A stretch of DNA of 64,000 nucleotides from Seminavis robusta (lineage: Eukaryota; Bacillariophyta; Bacillariophyceae; Naviculales; Naviculaceae). The stretch is from NCBI GenBank assembly GCA_903772945.1, contig CAICTM010000251.1:1-64000 (forward strand). Reading direction: 5' to 3'. The position numbers and the translations under genes are program-made. Numbering within the stretch: position 1 is the stretch's first letter; the number at the start of each line of letters is the position of its first letter. Below the pieces are notes generated by a model that searched no databases, was not told where the DNA came from, and was given only the letters and a program-made list of their open reading frames with translations. This document shows, piece by piece, positions 30,263 through 40,321 of the stretch.

Positions 30263-31091
30263 ACGAACCAACCAAAGAATGTTGCAATCATTCATCTGTC
30301 AAGCTCATACGGAGGGAAATCAACGGGGAATACGCATATATTTATTGAATTAAACGTAATCATCTTCTTGAGTGCTTGATTGAGAAAGAGAGTGATGGAG
30401 TCGTACCTAGTAGCATAAAAGTGACCTGGGAAGCTCCTGGGATGTCACCGACATGCTCTGGGCCATGCTTCGGAACATTCCCACCACAACGACAATTCAT
30501 TTCCACGTGGGTTCCGGATGTTTGAGAGGAGAAAACGGCGGATTACGGCTGGACCCTGAGCTGGGTAGCTAGCCTCACCTTGACACCTCGCTACTCTAAA
30601 GGTGGCGCCCGTTCAACCTGGTATTAGGAGCTACATGGGAGGTTTCGTGCACGTGGGGAGTGGTCCTTGCTCCACGCCGAGATAAACTATAACGGCGTGG
30701 ATGAAGATAGTGTGGGATCTTGAACACCCACACAGGAAATCATGGGAGCGTTTGACTTGCTCTGGCAAAAGGCGTGTTGCGTGGCTATGTGGTAAACAGC
30801 GGTAGCGAAATTCAAAGGGGATTGACAGCTTGCAACGTGTGTGTTAACGAGCAAAGGCTTGTGCCTTCGAGGCGGGAAAAGTTGTCTTGAGAATGTCACA
30901 AGTCACAAAACGCATTCGTGTGCCCCCTAATCGTCATACCCGGTACTCAAGTTCCATGACCCTCTTTGCCGTTGTTTCACAAGATCAACGAACACTTTGT
31001 CAAATTCGCATTGTTGCCTCATCATTCATCACAAAACACAGCCACCTGTTACCGGTACTCTAGCTAGTAACACAATAACCGGTAGTAGACC
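30263..31091. other. intergenic spacer
   Basis: Between two plus-strand genes. No gene is supported. ACCGGTA-type words occur just before the next start (31050-31085), where a promoter is expected. Confidence 0.4.
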
Positions 31092-32631
31092 ATGGGCAAC
31101 CAAGACACCAGTGCATCTACTGGCAATGGAGGCAATCCAGCTCCAAGAGAGGTCAATTTCCCAGCTTTCACGTGGGATTATCGTGTGGTGAATGGCTCTT
31201 GTGGCCTTGGTCTGGCTACCACTCGGAAGATCAAAAAGGGAGAGCTTGTCTTTACGGATTCCTATGAGTTTCTCTTTGCCGATGTTCGGGAAGGGGACGT
31301 TGTGCGCTTTGATCGTTTTGAAAAGGCGAATCGAAGAAGCCCAAAAGATATCCCAGCCTTCCTGCCCTTGACTCGAGATGTCTTGACCCGTACTCATGGA
31401 GTTCCAGCGTGGAAACCAGATCCCGAAGGAGCTTGTGGTGGAATTATCTCGTGGCACCTAGAGACACCAGGCATGCTCATCAACCACAGCTGTGATCCCA
31501 ACATTGTTGACGATTCGCACAATGAAAGCAGTGGAGAAGCTTACGCTGCCCGAGACATTAGAAAGGGCGAAGAGCTTACCTATGACTACACTTTCCAGTA
31601 CTATGATCATGGTAAATTTGTGTGTCTCTCTTTCTCTTGATGCTCAGTTTCAATGGTAGAGCTAACGCAGTTTTCCTTGTTTCGCGTTAGGCCCCTTCTT
31701 TGAAAAGTGCTGTTGCGGCAGCGACAAGTGCCGTGGGCAAATGATGGGCTTTAAAGCATTGACTGAAGAGCAGAAGAAAACAGCCTTACCTTACGTGAGT
31801 GAAGCCGTGAAAGCCATGTACGAAGCAGATACGGGAAAAGGACTCCCGGTCAAAAGACAACAAAAAACATACCCTCCTCGATCGGTTCCTGACGATTCCA
31901 AGGCATTGCGCTTGGTCGTACCCGGTCCCAGTCATGCCATGGCTCCGATTCTGATGAAAGTTGAGGAAGGGACGGGCCGTTTCGCCTTGTATGCTGGTAA
32001 AGATTTTAAAGAGGGAGAACAAGTCTATGAGTTTTTTACCCAGGCATGGCCAGAAAACGGTACCCGTTTGATTGACATTGTCTTCTCGCGAAAGTTGGAG
32101 GAAGGAGACCCAGAGGAAAACACCATGGTCCGTGTAGATGCCCTGGAATTTGCGAAGCGCGATCGTGAAGGTGTCTTGCAGTTTTCTGGCTTTGATTTGT
32201 TCACGCGACACTCCTGTGATCCCAACTTAGTCTACAACGACAAAGATGAGGATGAAGACGATGACTGGCACGGTACCTATGCTGCCCGTCCGATCCAAAA
32301 GGGTGAACTCTTGACTGTGGATTTTAATACACTTCTCTGGGACCGTACCGAATGGGATGGTTTGGGTGATGGCATTTGCACTTGTGGTGCTTTGACCTGC
32401 CGTGGCTTGGTCAAGGGGTTCCACTTCTTGTCGGAAGAGGCAAAGGAAGAATTGAAGTCGCTCTCGTGGAAACGGACTGCTCCGCCCCATCCCGAGGGAT
32501 CCAAGAAGGAGCACCGTGTGATTCCTGGGGATGCGCTGACTCCTCATGTCCGAGTTTCTTGGAGAGACTTCGTGAGCGGTGCTCCAGGGTCTCTGGCCAC
32601 CAGTAGCTCTGAAGAAGAGGAGGAAAGCTAG
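31092..32631 (+). CDS. protein with two SET-domain modules
   Basis: Two exons, 31092-31611 and 31691-32631, encode 486 residues; the intron is 79 bp (gtaaat...tag) and splits a Gly codon. Module 1 (about 25-195) has the SET features NGSCGLGLATTRKIKKGEL, GMLINHSCDPNI and EELTYDYTFQYYDHG. The post-SET Cys cluster CCCGSDKCRG directly follows the splice junction. Module 2 (about 250-430) repeats the plan: GRFALYAGKDFKEGEQVY, DLFTRHSCDPNLVY, LLTVDFNTLLWD and CTCGALTCRG. The RHSCDPN and NHSCDPN loops are the AdoMet-binding motifs of lysine methyltransferases. In module 2 the usual Y-D-Y reads VDF, so it may be weak or inactive. The C-terminus is acidic. Substrate unknown; a histone or other protein lysine is expected from the family. 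Confidence 0.85.
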
Positions 32632-33038
32632 GATGATGAGTTTGATGATGGATGAGGTAGGATGATGAGTAGTTTGTATGTATGTTGTAGGTGCCGACAC
32701 AGAAGTTGTAACTATATAGCAAATGAGACTAGATGGACCAAATACAAAGTAGGTGGTGCCAAAGCGGCCTCTCACTTCTTCATCCATCTTCCTGTTGGTT
32801 CTTTAGTTGCTTTGAAGCCTTTTCGTCCAGGAGCTGATGAATGACCACAAGCGACACAGAACACGGATCAAGACGAATTGGGATGCAAACATGGTAATCT
32901 TGAGTGTCGACACTAACAACCGGTAGACTGCCACTGCGAACGACAAAGTCCCCTTGCCTGTTCCGTAGCGCAGCGTTTGTTTGACTGCGGCTGCTCAGAG
33001 ACCTTCTGAGCAGTGATTATTCATATCTATCTATTTAG
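32632..33038. other. convergent spacer
   Basis: Between the stop codons of the SET gene (plus) and the first ArfGAP-like gene (minus). It starts with GATGATGA repeats and holds only 3' flanking sequence. Confidence 0.4.
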
Positions 33039-36000
33039 CTAGCCTACGAGGAGTGGATCAACAGCCGAATGCAAAAGATTATTCCACTTCTTCGACGCAT
33101 CTTCCTTCTGTTTCGACTTGCCGCGTCTACTAGACGACTTTCTGGTCGAGTCAACGTGGTCTCGTCTGGGGGGGCTCCTTTCTCCTGCCCTGCGGTCTCC
33201 CTCGCCATATCGCCTTGCAGAAGAATTCATGCCACCGTAATGGCCCACCGAGTCGTCAAGGTTATTGCGGCTCCCCTTTGATGATGCTCGCTTCGTGGAA
33301 ATGTTTTCGTCGTGTGGGTCGAGGGAGATCTGCCTTCCAGCGCGTTCACTTTTCCTGGACTTTCCGCAAACATTCTCAGACGTCAATGCTTCTAGTCGAA
33401 TCCTTGTTTCTTCCATTCGCTGCTTGTCCTTTGCGCCCAAACGACTAAGACTCGTGCCCGATGAGGACCTTGCACGCCTGCTGCTAGGTTCCCGCTTTGG
33501 CGACAACTTCCTGGAAAAACACTCCTTTTCGGCAAGTTCCGAGGGGGCGTTTCCAGATGAAGCCCTTTTCCCACGTCGGTTTGTCTCGCGCTTCGGTGAC
33601 AGCTTTCTACTAGATCGACGGTCTCCCTCCTCTTCTCCGTGCTTTCTGCTGGCAAGCTCTAGGACAGTTCCTGATGACGCGCTCGTTACACGTCTGTTTG
33701 GCTCGTCGTCCACAGGTTTCTCACCATGATTCTGATTTTGCCTTCTCTGCAACCCGTCCCAAGACCGATGCAGCTGCTGCTCAATCTCAATAGCTTTCTT
33801 CCGTTCGACAGCCCTGAGCAAGGCGTCTGACATCACATGGTCGTAAACACGTCCATTGAAATAAGAGAGATTCATGTATTTCTCAAAGAAGTATGCTTCA
33901 TGTCCATGCTCTCGTTTGTCCCGGTCGTCCTTCTCGTTGGTAACATTGGCTTCGTAAATTGCATTGATGACATTGTTCCCGCTTATTTCCAAGGCCTCCA
34001 GGTCGGAATCAGTCCCTGTCGAAGCACGGTCATTGCAAAGTGAGAAAATGGCAACCTGAAAAGATGATGGCCAACTTGGCTGCCTCACTTACATTCATCA
34101 ACATCTCGCACAGTAATCAGCCTGAAGACAAGCAATAAGTGAAATGTGAGCCGCATGCTCTATTTACGCAAAAAGTGACTCGACTCCTTGATGGCGGAAA
34201 CATCATTCCAACGCTTACCTGAACTCGCCATCGCCCACCTTGTGATGCAAGTCATGGCATGCGAAGCAACAAAGTACACCAAGCCGGCTACCATCAACGG
34301 GTGACCTGAAGAATGAGGCCCATGTAGGTCTCATGTTGGAGCATTCACAGCAACGTAAATTGTCGGGACGTTCTAATATGGCCGCCAAGCGATCTTGTTT
34401 CAGAGAAGCATTAGACTCAACCCTGCACGAGGCCCAATCCAGGTTTGCTGAGAGGTCCAACGCGTCCTCTGAACTTGCCTTTGAGGAGCATCGTCCACTT
34501 TTCCTGTCCTTCCGCTCCTCGACCAGGACATCTTTGTTGGCTGAGCGACGCGTTGGAGACCGGTCAGGTGATCGCCTTGGAGATCTGCCCGTGGATGATC
34601 GCCGATTGGAAGAAGTACATTCCTTCTGCCTTTGGTTCCTTGAACTCTGGGTGCTTCTAGGCTCCCTGTCCTCCTCGCTATCTGAGGTGTCGTGATCGTT
34701 GCTGTTGTATGACTGAAGAAACATCCTTCGTGCGCTTTCATCCAGGAGAGTGTGCTGCACAATGCACCACTTGGACAACGATCCCTTGGCTTCTCTCTTA
34801 GGTGAAGACCTTGCGTACCGCTTCCTGCCATCTTCGTCCTCTGAGTCACTGATTGAATTTGTGTAAGCTTCAAGCAAACCCCTCCTCGACTCTTTGCTGC
34901 GTAAACTACTTTTCACGATAGTCCACTTGGAGGAAGAGGACTTTTTGGGCGATCTTCCACCTTTGCCCCGCGATGAAAGCTCTGGTTTGGAGGAGGATCT
35001 TGGCATTGACTTGCCCTTCTGCGGATTCCTTTCAGAGCTATAGTCCGGTTCACTGTCGCTACAACCTTCATTGTAGCCCCTATGTGAAGACTTTCTGCCG
35101 GAGAATTTGCTGTAGTATCCAAAGTCATCTGTCCTCCTTGGTCTCCTAGCGTCCTTCGAACCAGTCTCGCTGTTGGATGAACGCCACGCGGGTGGCTTAC
35201 TTTCGAGAGCATCTTGTGATGCATCCATTCCCACAAGGAAAGGATCCGAAGTTGAATTCCTTACAGTCGCACCATTTCTCCGAGTTTGGTCGTCGCGTCT
35301 ATCTCTTGTGTGGTCCATGGAGGATCTGTTTCTTCTGCGTGTCGCTCCACCCCCATCCATGTTTTTCGCTCGGATTGATGCTATACCTTTCCTCCCTCCT
35401 GTGACAATGAGGCTGGATGCGGATTGGGACCTTGCAAGGGTTTGCCTACTACGCTCTGTTGCTGCTGCCACTGCCTGGAGGTTTTGGTTGGAAGGTGGCC
35501 TGTTCAGCAGCCTGTCTGTGCGAGTTGGAGCGGGTGCTCTCATCATCGTGGCGTATCGACTGGCTTTGGCGCGAATGGCGTTCTTCTGATGGAGCACCTC
35601 TTTACTAAAGAACTGATGGTCCTGGTATTTCCGCTGAATGAAAGTTGCTCTGTCGGTGGTGCTTTTGCAATTCTCGTCGAGAGTAGCTTCCAATATGGAG
35701 TTCACGAACTGGTTACCACTTTGTTCCAGCAGTTGAACTTGGTCTAGTGTGACTGCAGCAGCAAGAGGACAGTGGCACAGTTGCAGTGAGTGCAACTGAA
35801 CACAGCAGTTCAGATCAAACAATGCACCCGCACTTACAATCCACGTGAATGCTCTTTACGACGCAGACGCCCTCTCCCAGCTCATTATGAAATCTTGCAC
35901 ACGGCCCGCAGCAAAATACCCCCATCAGATTGCCGCGTTCCACGAGGGGCTTCTGTTGCAAAGACACAAACTGCGGCGATCGGTCGGGGCAGTCGGCACA

Positions 36001-36093
36001 AAACTTATTGCTGCTATGGTCTAGCAAAAGCTGTAGCCGCTGCTTAGTCTCCGCTTTGTCTCCACCATTGCCACCTTCTGTTACGACGCACAT
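33039..36093 (-). CDS. double ArfGAP-like protein with RS-rich tails
   Basis: Four exons on the minus strand: 35838-36093, 34219-35752, 34093-34121 (29 nt) and 33039-34015. They sum to 2796 nt (931 residues). Zinc module 1 is FCADCPDRSPQFVSL...GVFCCGPCARFHNELGEG. It continues across the first intron into HVDFTLDQVQLLEQSGNQ and FIQRKYQDHQFFSKE. After about 430 Arg/Ser/Asp-rich residues, module 2 starts LRCCECSNMRPTWASFF...GVLCCFACHDLHHKVGDG. It passes through the 29-nt exon (LITVRDVDE) to WTDSDLEALEISGNN and FFEKYMNLSYF. Both fingers have 8-10 extra residues between the CxxC pairs compared with ordinary ArfGAPs. The CxxCxxxHR arginine finger is replaced (HN and HH), so GTPase stimulation is unlikely. 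The tails (RSPRRSPDRSPTRRS style) look like phosphorylatable disordered regions. Confidence 0.82.
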
Positions 36094-36901
36094 CGCTTGG
36101 TGCTTACGGTGCAAAATGAACAATCCTGGAAACGAAGTTATCTATCATATAATCCAGCAAGAGATGGAGCCAGGAAGGATTGCTCAATGGCCATAGGCAA
36201 GGATCATCACAAAAAGCAATTGAGGGGTACTGTACTAGCTAGTAGCTAGTACTCCACCACCCACCACCACAGATGACGTAGTCAACTGGAGTGCACCCGG
36301 AAGCCTTGTAGAACACTGGACAAATAGAAGCTGCTTACGTACACGTATGCCGGTGTACATACTAGCTAGCTAGTACACTGTACATGTGAATACTTGCTAC
36401 CGCTAGCTAGAGGTATCGCTCTCGGCTCTCGGTTTTACCGGGATCATCTACAGTGACATTGGAAGCAAGCCAGGAATTTCTAGAATGGTCATCTCATTTA
36501 TTACAGCCTAGCTGGTTTAAGAAGGCACAAAGATAGCCCCGGACGACCCTACAATACTGTATGTCATGCAGTAGAACGAATCTCAATCAAATGCTTTGTT
36601 CTGGCTTCCGAAGCAACTCGAAGGGTACGAATGTTGCGAATGATGTTGGCTACTGTGTCTTTTAATAAATAGAGACGACCGAGAAATTGGCAAAAACCAT
36701 ACCAGTACCATGAAAACGGATAAGCGCGCAGCGGACTCGTCCCTGAAGCTGTGCCAAGCGCTATAAACCGGAATCAATCTCCAGAGGCTTGCTAATGTTG
36801 GCTGGGCTCGGTTGGGCTGTATCTGTGGCTGCTGAACAAACTGATGCGAATGCTCAACGAAGTTGCCTTGGAACAAACCAAGGCAAATCTACGCGAGGAA
36901 G
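36094..36901. other. spacer between ArfGAP-like genes
   Basis: It contains the promoter of the double ArfGAP gene and the 3' flank of the next. CTAGCTAG/TACATGTA palindromes are dense at 36225-36420. A 97-codon minus frame (36583-36876) has no features and is not called. Confidence 0.4.
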
Positions 36902-39866
36902 CTATCCGGCGCCAGCTGTTACGAGCGAAGTACGTTTGTCGGAATCTCCTTCGTCTTCCATCGGATTGTCGCCATCGGCTGCGTCGTGTGCTCGCTTCTC
37001 GCGTTCTCTTCGGATCGTATCGATCAACCCAGTTGTTGTTTTCTTCACCAAACCTGTAGTTTGTCCTGCCGTTTTCTTCACAAGGCCAGTCGTTTGCTCT
37101 GCTGTCTTGATCATCAAACCTGTGGTTTGTCCTGCTGTTTTCTTGACAAGGCCAGTAGTTTGCTCGGCCGTCTTCTTGACAAGCCCAGTGGTTTTCTTCT
37201 TTATGATATCAATGGCACTAAACGAAGACCTCTCCGATTCGCTGCTGTCGCTGTCGCCGTCACTGTCAGAGTCGCTATTACTCCTCTTGGATTCCTCAGG
37301 TTCATCGTCCACTTCGAGTTCGCCGGGATCTGGCACCTGGTCTGCGAAGTCGACGAGACTTCTGTGCATCATGGCTCGGACCCTTTCCCTGTTCTGGGCT
37401 GCCGACCTTCTTTCGCGTCGATCCCTGTCTCTAGGTTGTCGAGCTTTGTTGCTGACATCGGACTCTTTGGGCTCTTTGGCATCCCTTAGTCCAGTCGAGG
37501 AACCAGACCTGCCAGGTGGCCCTCGGCGCTCCCTCCCAAGCAGCGTGGAGGCCGACTTGGACCTAGCCGGCACAGCTCGATTGCGCTCCCCTGAAACCGT
37601 CCTTTTTGCAGCTAATTTACGTCGCGGTTTTTGTTCGTGCTCAGTATAGCTGCCTTCATCAATTTCGTCTGGATAGACGAATTCCTGGGCAGAGTCAATA
37701 ACATCCTCGCTGCATGATGATTTCTGGTTACTAGCTTGTCCATCTGCATCCTGAGGGGTCATATTCTCGCTCTCAAGTCCACCCATAGACTTGCCAATTC
37801 TCCTGGATGAGCTGGATCTCCGCTTCGCACCGGAAACACTGCGATTTGCATCCTTATCACGTCTGGGCGACCTTGCTTTCTTTTGTCGGCTGGGTGCATC
37901 AGAGCATACAGAGTTTCCCTGGACTGACGGCAGGGCATGCGACGGCAGGGCATGCAACGACTGAGACAATTTCTGTCTGGAAGAAGACCTTTGGCGACTT
38001 GGTTTGGCTTCACCTCTCGCGCGTCGGTCGTTCCTTCGGGCATCCCTCGTGGATGAAAACGACGCCTGAAAACGTTCAACATCATCGGCATCTCCCAGGT
38101 CACGGATTGGGAATACTGCTGTTGGTGTTGGCTTCAGCCCGTCGGGCCCTGGTGACTTGCTTCGTTGTTTTCTAAGTGGAGTCAGGCTTCGTTGTTTTCT
38201 TATGGGAGTCAAGCTTCGCTGTTTGCTTGTGGAGGAAGCGCTGGATGATATACTCTTGCGGATTCCGCGTTGTGGAGTTGGCGAATCGCACCCGCTGGCC
38301 TGAGGCGAGCCATTTATATCTTTGTCGGTGACGACATTCGCTTCGTCACCCTTTTCGGCTCCTTCGTCTGCCGTGGCATTGTCAGCAGCGTTACTGGACG
38401 CGAAAGATGCATGCGACATATGAGGGTCCCAATCTTCAAACCCGAGTTGGGTGAGAGAGATCTGAGCAAGCTGTGTGATGTCTCTTTTTTCGTTAAAGGA
38501 TTCATGGCTGGGCAAGGCCTCGAGAGGGTTCCAAACTATTTCATTCGTCGAGGATGCGAGCTTTTCGGCATTCTTATCATCTTTCTTGCGCCTTGGCCTG
38601 GGTACATGAGCCGAGTGTGAACTCAAAGGATCACGCGGTTTCCTCCTAGTAGGGCCGTGAGCCGAGCCGCCTGCCAGAGGGTCGCCCTCCAAACCGCGGG
38701 CAGATCGGCGCCTTCGCATGGGCGCATGAGCAGATTGTGATCGGAGTGGATCTCCTGTATTATCAGGCTTATCGAGCCTTCGTGTAGAGCCACGTCGCCT
38801 CACTGGCTCATCCTTGTTTCCTGAACTTGTCCCGCCACCTTCAAGCTGATCGAGACCTCTTGCAGAACGGCGTCTTCTGACGGATCTACGATGTGGCGAT
38901 TGGACCGCTTCAGGTTTGGCACCTCCAGACTTCGTAACTTCGCCCTCTCCACCATCCTGAATATTGAGAATGCTCAGCGATGTTTCCCCATCGTTGACCC
39001 TTTCGTCTTTATTCGGTCCCTGCTCCTCGTCACCACTGAGCAAATCCTGGATGGAAACGATAGATGCATCATCATCGTCCGCTGTAGAGTCTGTCTTTTT
39101 GCCCGTTTCTTTGTCGTCTGTCTTTTTGCCCTTTTTCTTCGATTTCTTTGCCGACTTTTTGCTCTTGGTTGTTGTTTTGTCTTTGTCTTTTTTCTTGTCC
39201 CTTTTCTCCTTCTTCTTTTCGTCCGAGACATCTTTTACCTTTTCCTCGTCCTTTGCCTCTATTGCTGGCCTGTGAATCTGAGTAGATCGTTCCTCGTAGG
39301 CTGCTTTACTGAAGAACTTTAAGATCTCGTACTTGTGGCGGTGAAATCCCCTTTTGTATCGTTCTTCCTCGCGTTCGTCGTGGCTCAATTGTGCCTCGAA
39401 GATGTAGCTGACCAACTCGTTGCCAGTGTTTTCCATAGCCAAAACATCCTCTGGTGTCCCTGAAGAATGAACAATACAGAAATCCCAGTTAGTTAGCGAT
39501 GGATCCGTTGCAACCAGGCCCTTATCATTTTTTTCTCCATAACTCACACTCAGACTGAGTCAACGTTGTGCTTTTAACCTCGCATACAAGTCTCCCCAAG
39601 TCAGTCATGGCAGAAGCACAGTCTTCACAGCAAAACACTCCCAATTTGGCGCCTCCTTTATCCACCGGATTGATCAACAGGCACGCCATTTCAGGATCAG
39701 GTTCGTCACAGTCAGAACAGACCTGATTCTCGGGCCTCTCCTGAGCAGACATCAGCCTTTTCTGCAAAACTTCCTTGGAAGACTGACCAAACGGATTCGT
39801 CACTTTTGTAAGGACCCCAGGCAAGCTTGTCACCATCTTGATACCGGTACTCATTCTGGCATCCAT
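36902..39866 (-). CDS. ArfGAP-like protein with C-terminal 11-residue repeats
   Basis: Two exons, 39548-39866 and 36902-39459, encode 958 residues; the 88-bp intron (gtgagt...cag) splits a conserved Trp codon as T|GG. The zinc module reads CSDCDEPDPEMACLL...GVFCCEDCASAMTDLG, followed by VKSTTLTQSEWTPEDVLAMENTGNE and FHRHKYEILKFFSK. The arginine-finger position is Thr, and the preceding His is Met. A Lys-rich block follows (KKDKDKTTTKSKKSAKKSKK), then a long Arg/Ser/Pro-rich disordered region with SLTPIRKQRSLTPLRKQRSK repeats. Near the C-terminus (about 862-915) are about five copies of the 11-mer TTGLVKKTAEQ, an amphipathic pattern like synuclein and perilipin repeats that bind membranes or lipid droplets. 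It may be a membrane-curvature or lipid-droplet adaptor rather than an active GAP (inference). Confidence 0.82.
37045..37215 (-). repeat. in-gene tandem 33-bp repeat encoding an 11-mer
   Basis: Five consecutive, slightly varied 33-bp units encode TTGLVKKTAEQ, TTGLVKKTAGQ, TTGLMIKTAEQ, TTGLVKKTAGQ and a shortened TTGLVKKT. Period 11 residues; one Gly, two to three hydrophobic residues and two Lys per unit give one amphipathic face on an 11/3 helix. Confidence 0.85.
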
Positions 39867-40321
39867 CGTGGCTGGTTCCTCGTTTGTTTCTTCTTGACTT
39901 CTACAACTGATAGGATGAGCGTTTGTGTCTACTAGTACCAGTACATATATATAGAGCGGATGAGTGAGGTTGGCTGCAGAGAAGGTAAAGGCATGGAGAG
40001 GACGACAGGTGAGAGTGGGAACGAGCTAAAAGGAGCAAAGAGCAAGGAGGTGGCATCAGTTGTGGCATCAACAGACGCATCGACTGACTGATTTCGTCTA
40101 CTAGCTAACTAGCCTTTTTTGTCATTATGACCACTTGTACAGTTATTACAGTATTTCGCACTTCTCACTGGGTCGAGCTAAGCTGACCTTCCGATGGCAT
40201 CTACAGTGGAAGAGACAACGACGCAAGCCCAAAACGCTCAAGGTTTTCTCTGTCTAGTTTCCCACCTGGTGAATGATTTGATTCGATTCGATTCTGCCTG
40301 GTACTATCTACTTTAATCGTT
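39867..40321. other. spacer between ArfGAP-like genes
   Basis: Promoter side of the 36902-39866 gene and 3' flank of the 40322-43288 gene. Includes a (TA)-rich TATATATA run near 39945. No gene is supported. Confidence 0.4.

Noticed and set aside
34215-35822. Treating the 535-codon frame as a separate gene with a zinc finger at its C-terminus
   Set aside because: The finger is only half of an ArfGAP-like module; phases and a 29-nt exon connect it to 33039-34015, and the N-terminal side connects to 35838-36093.
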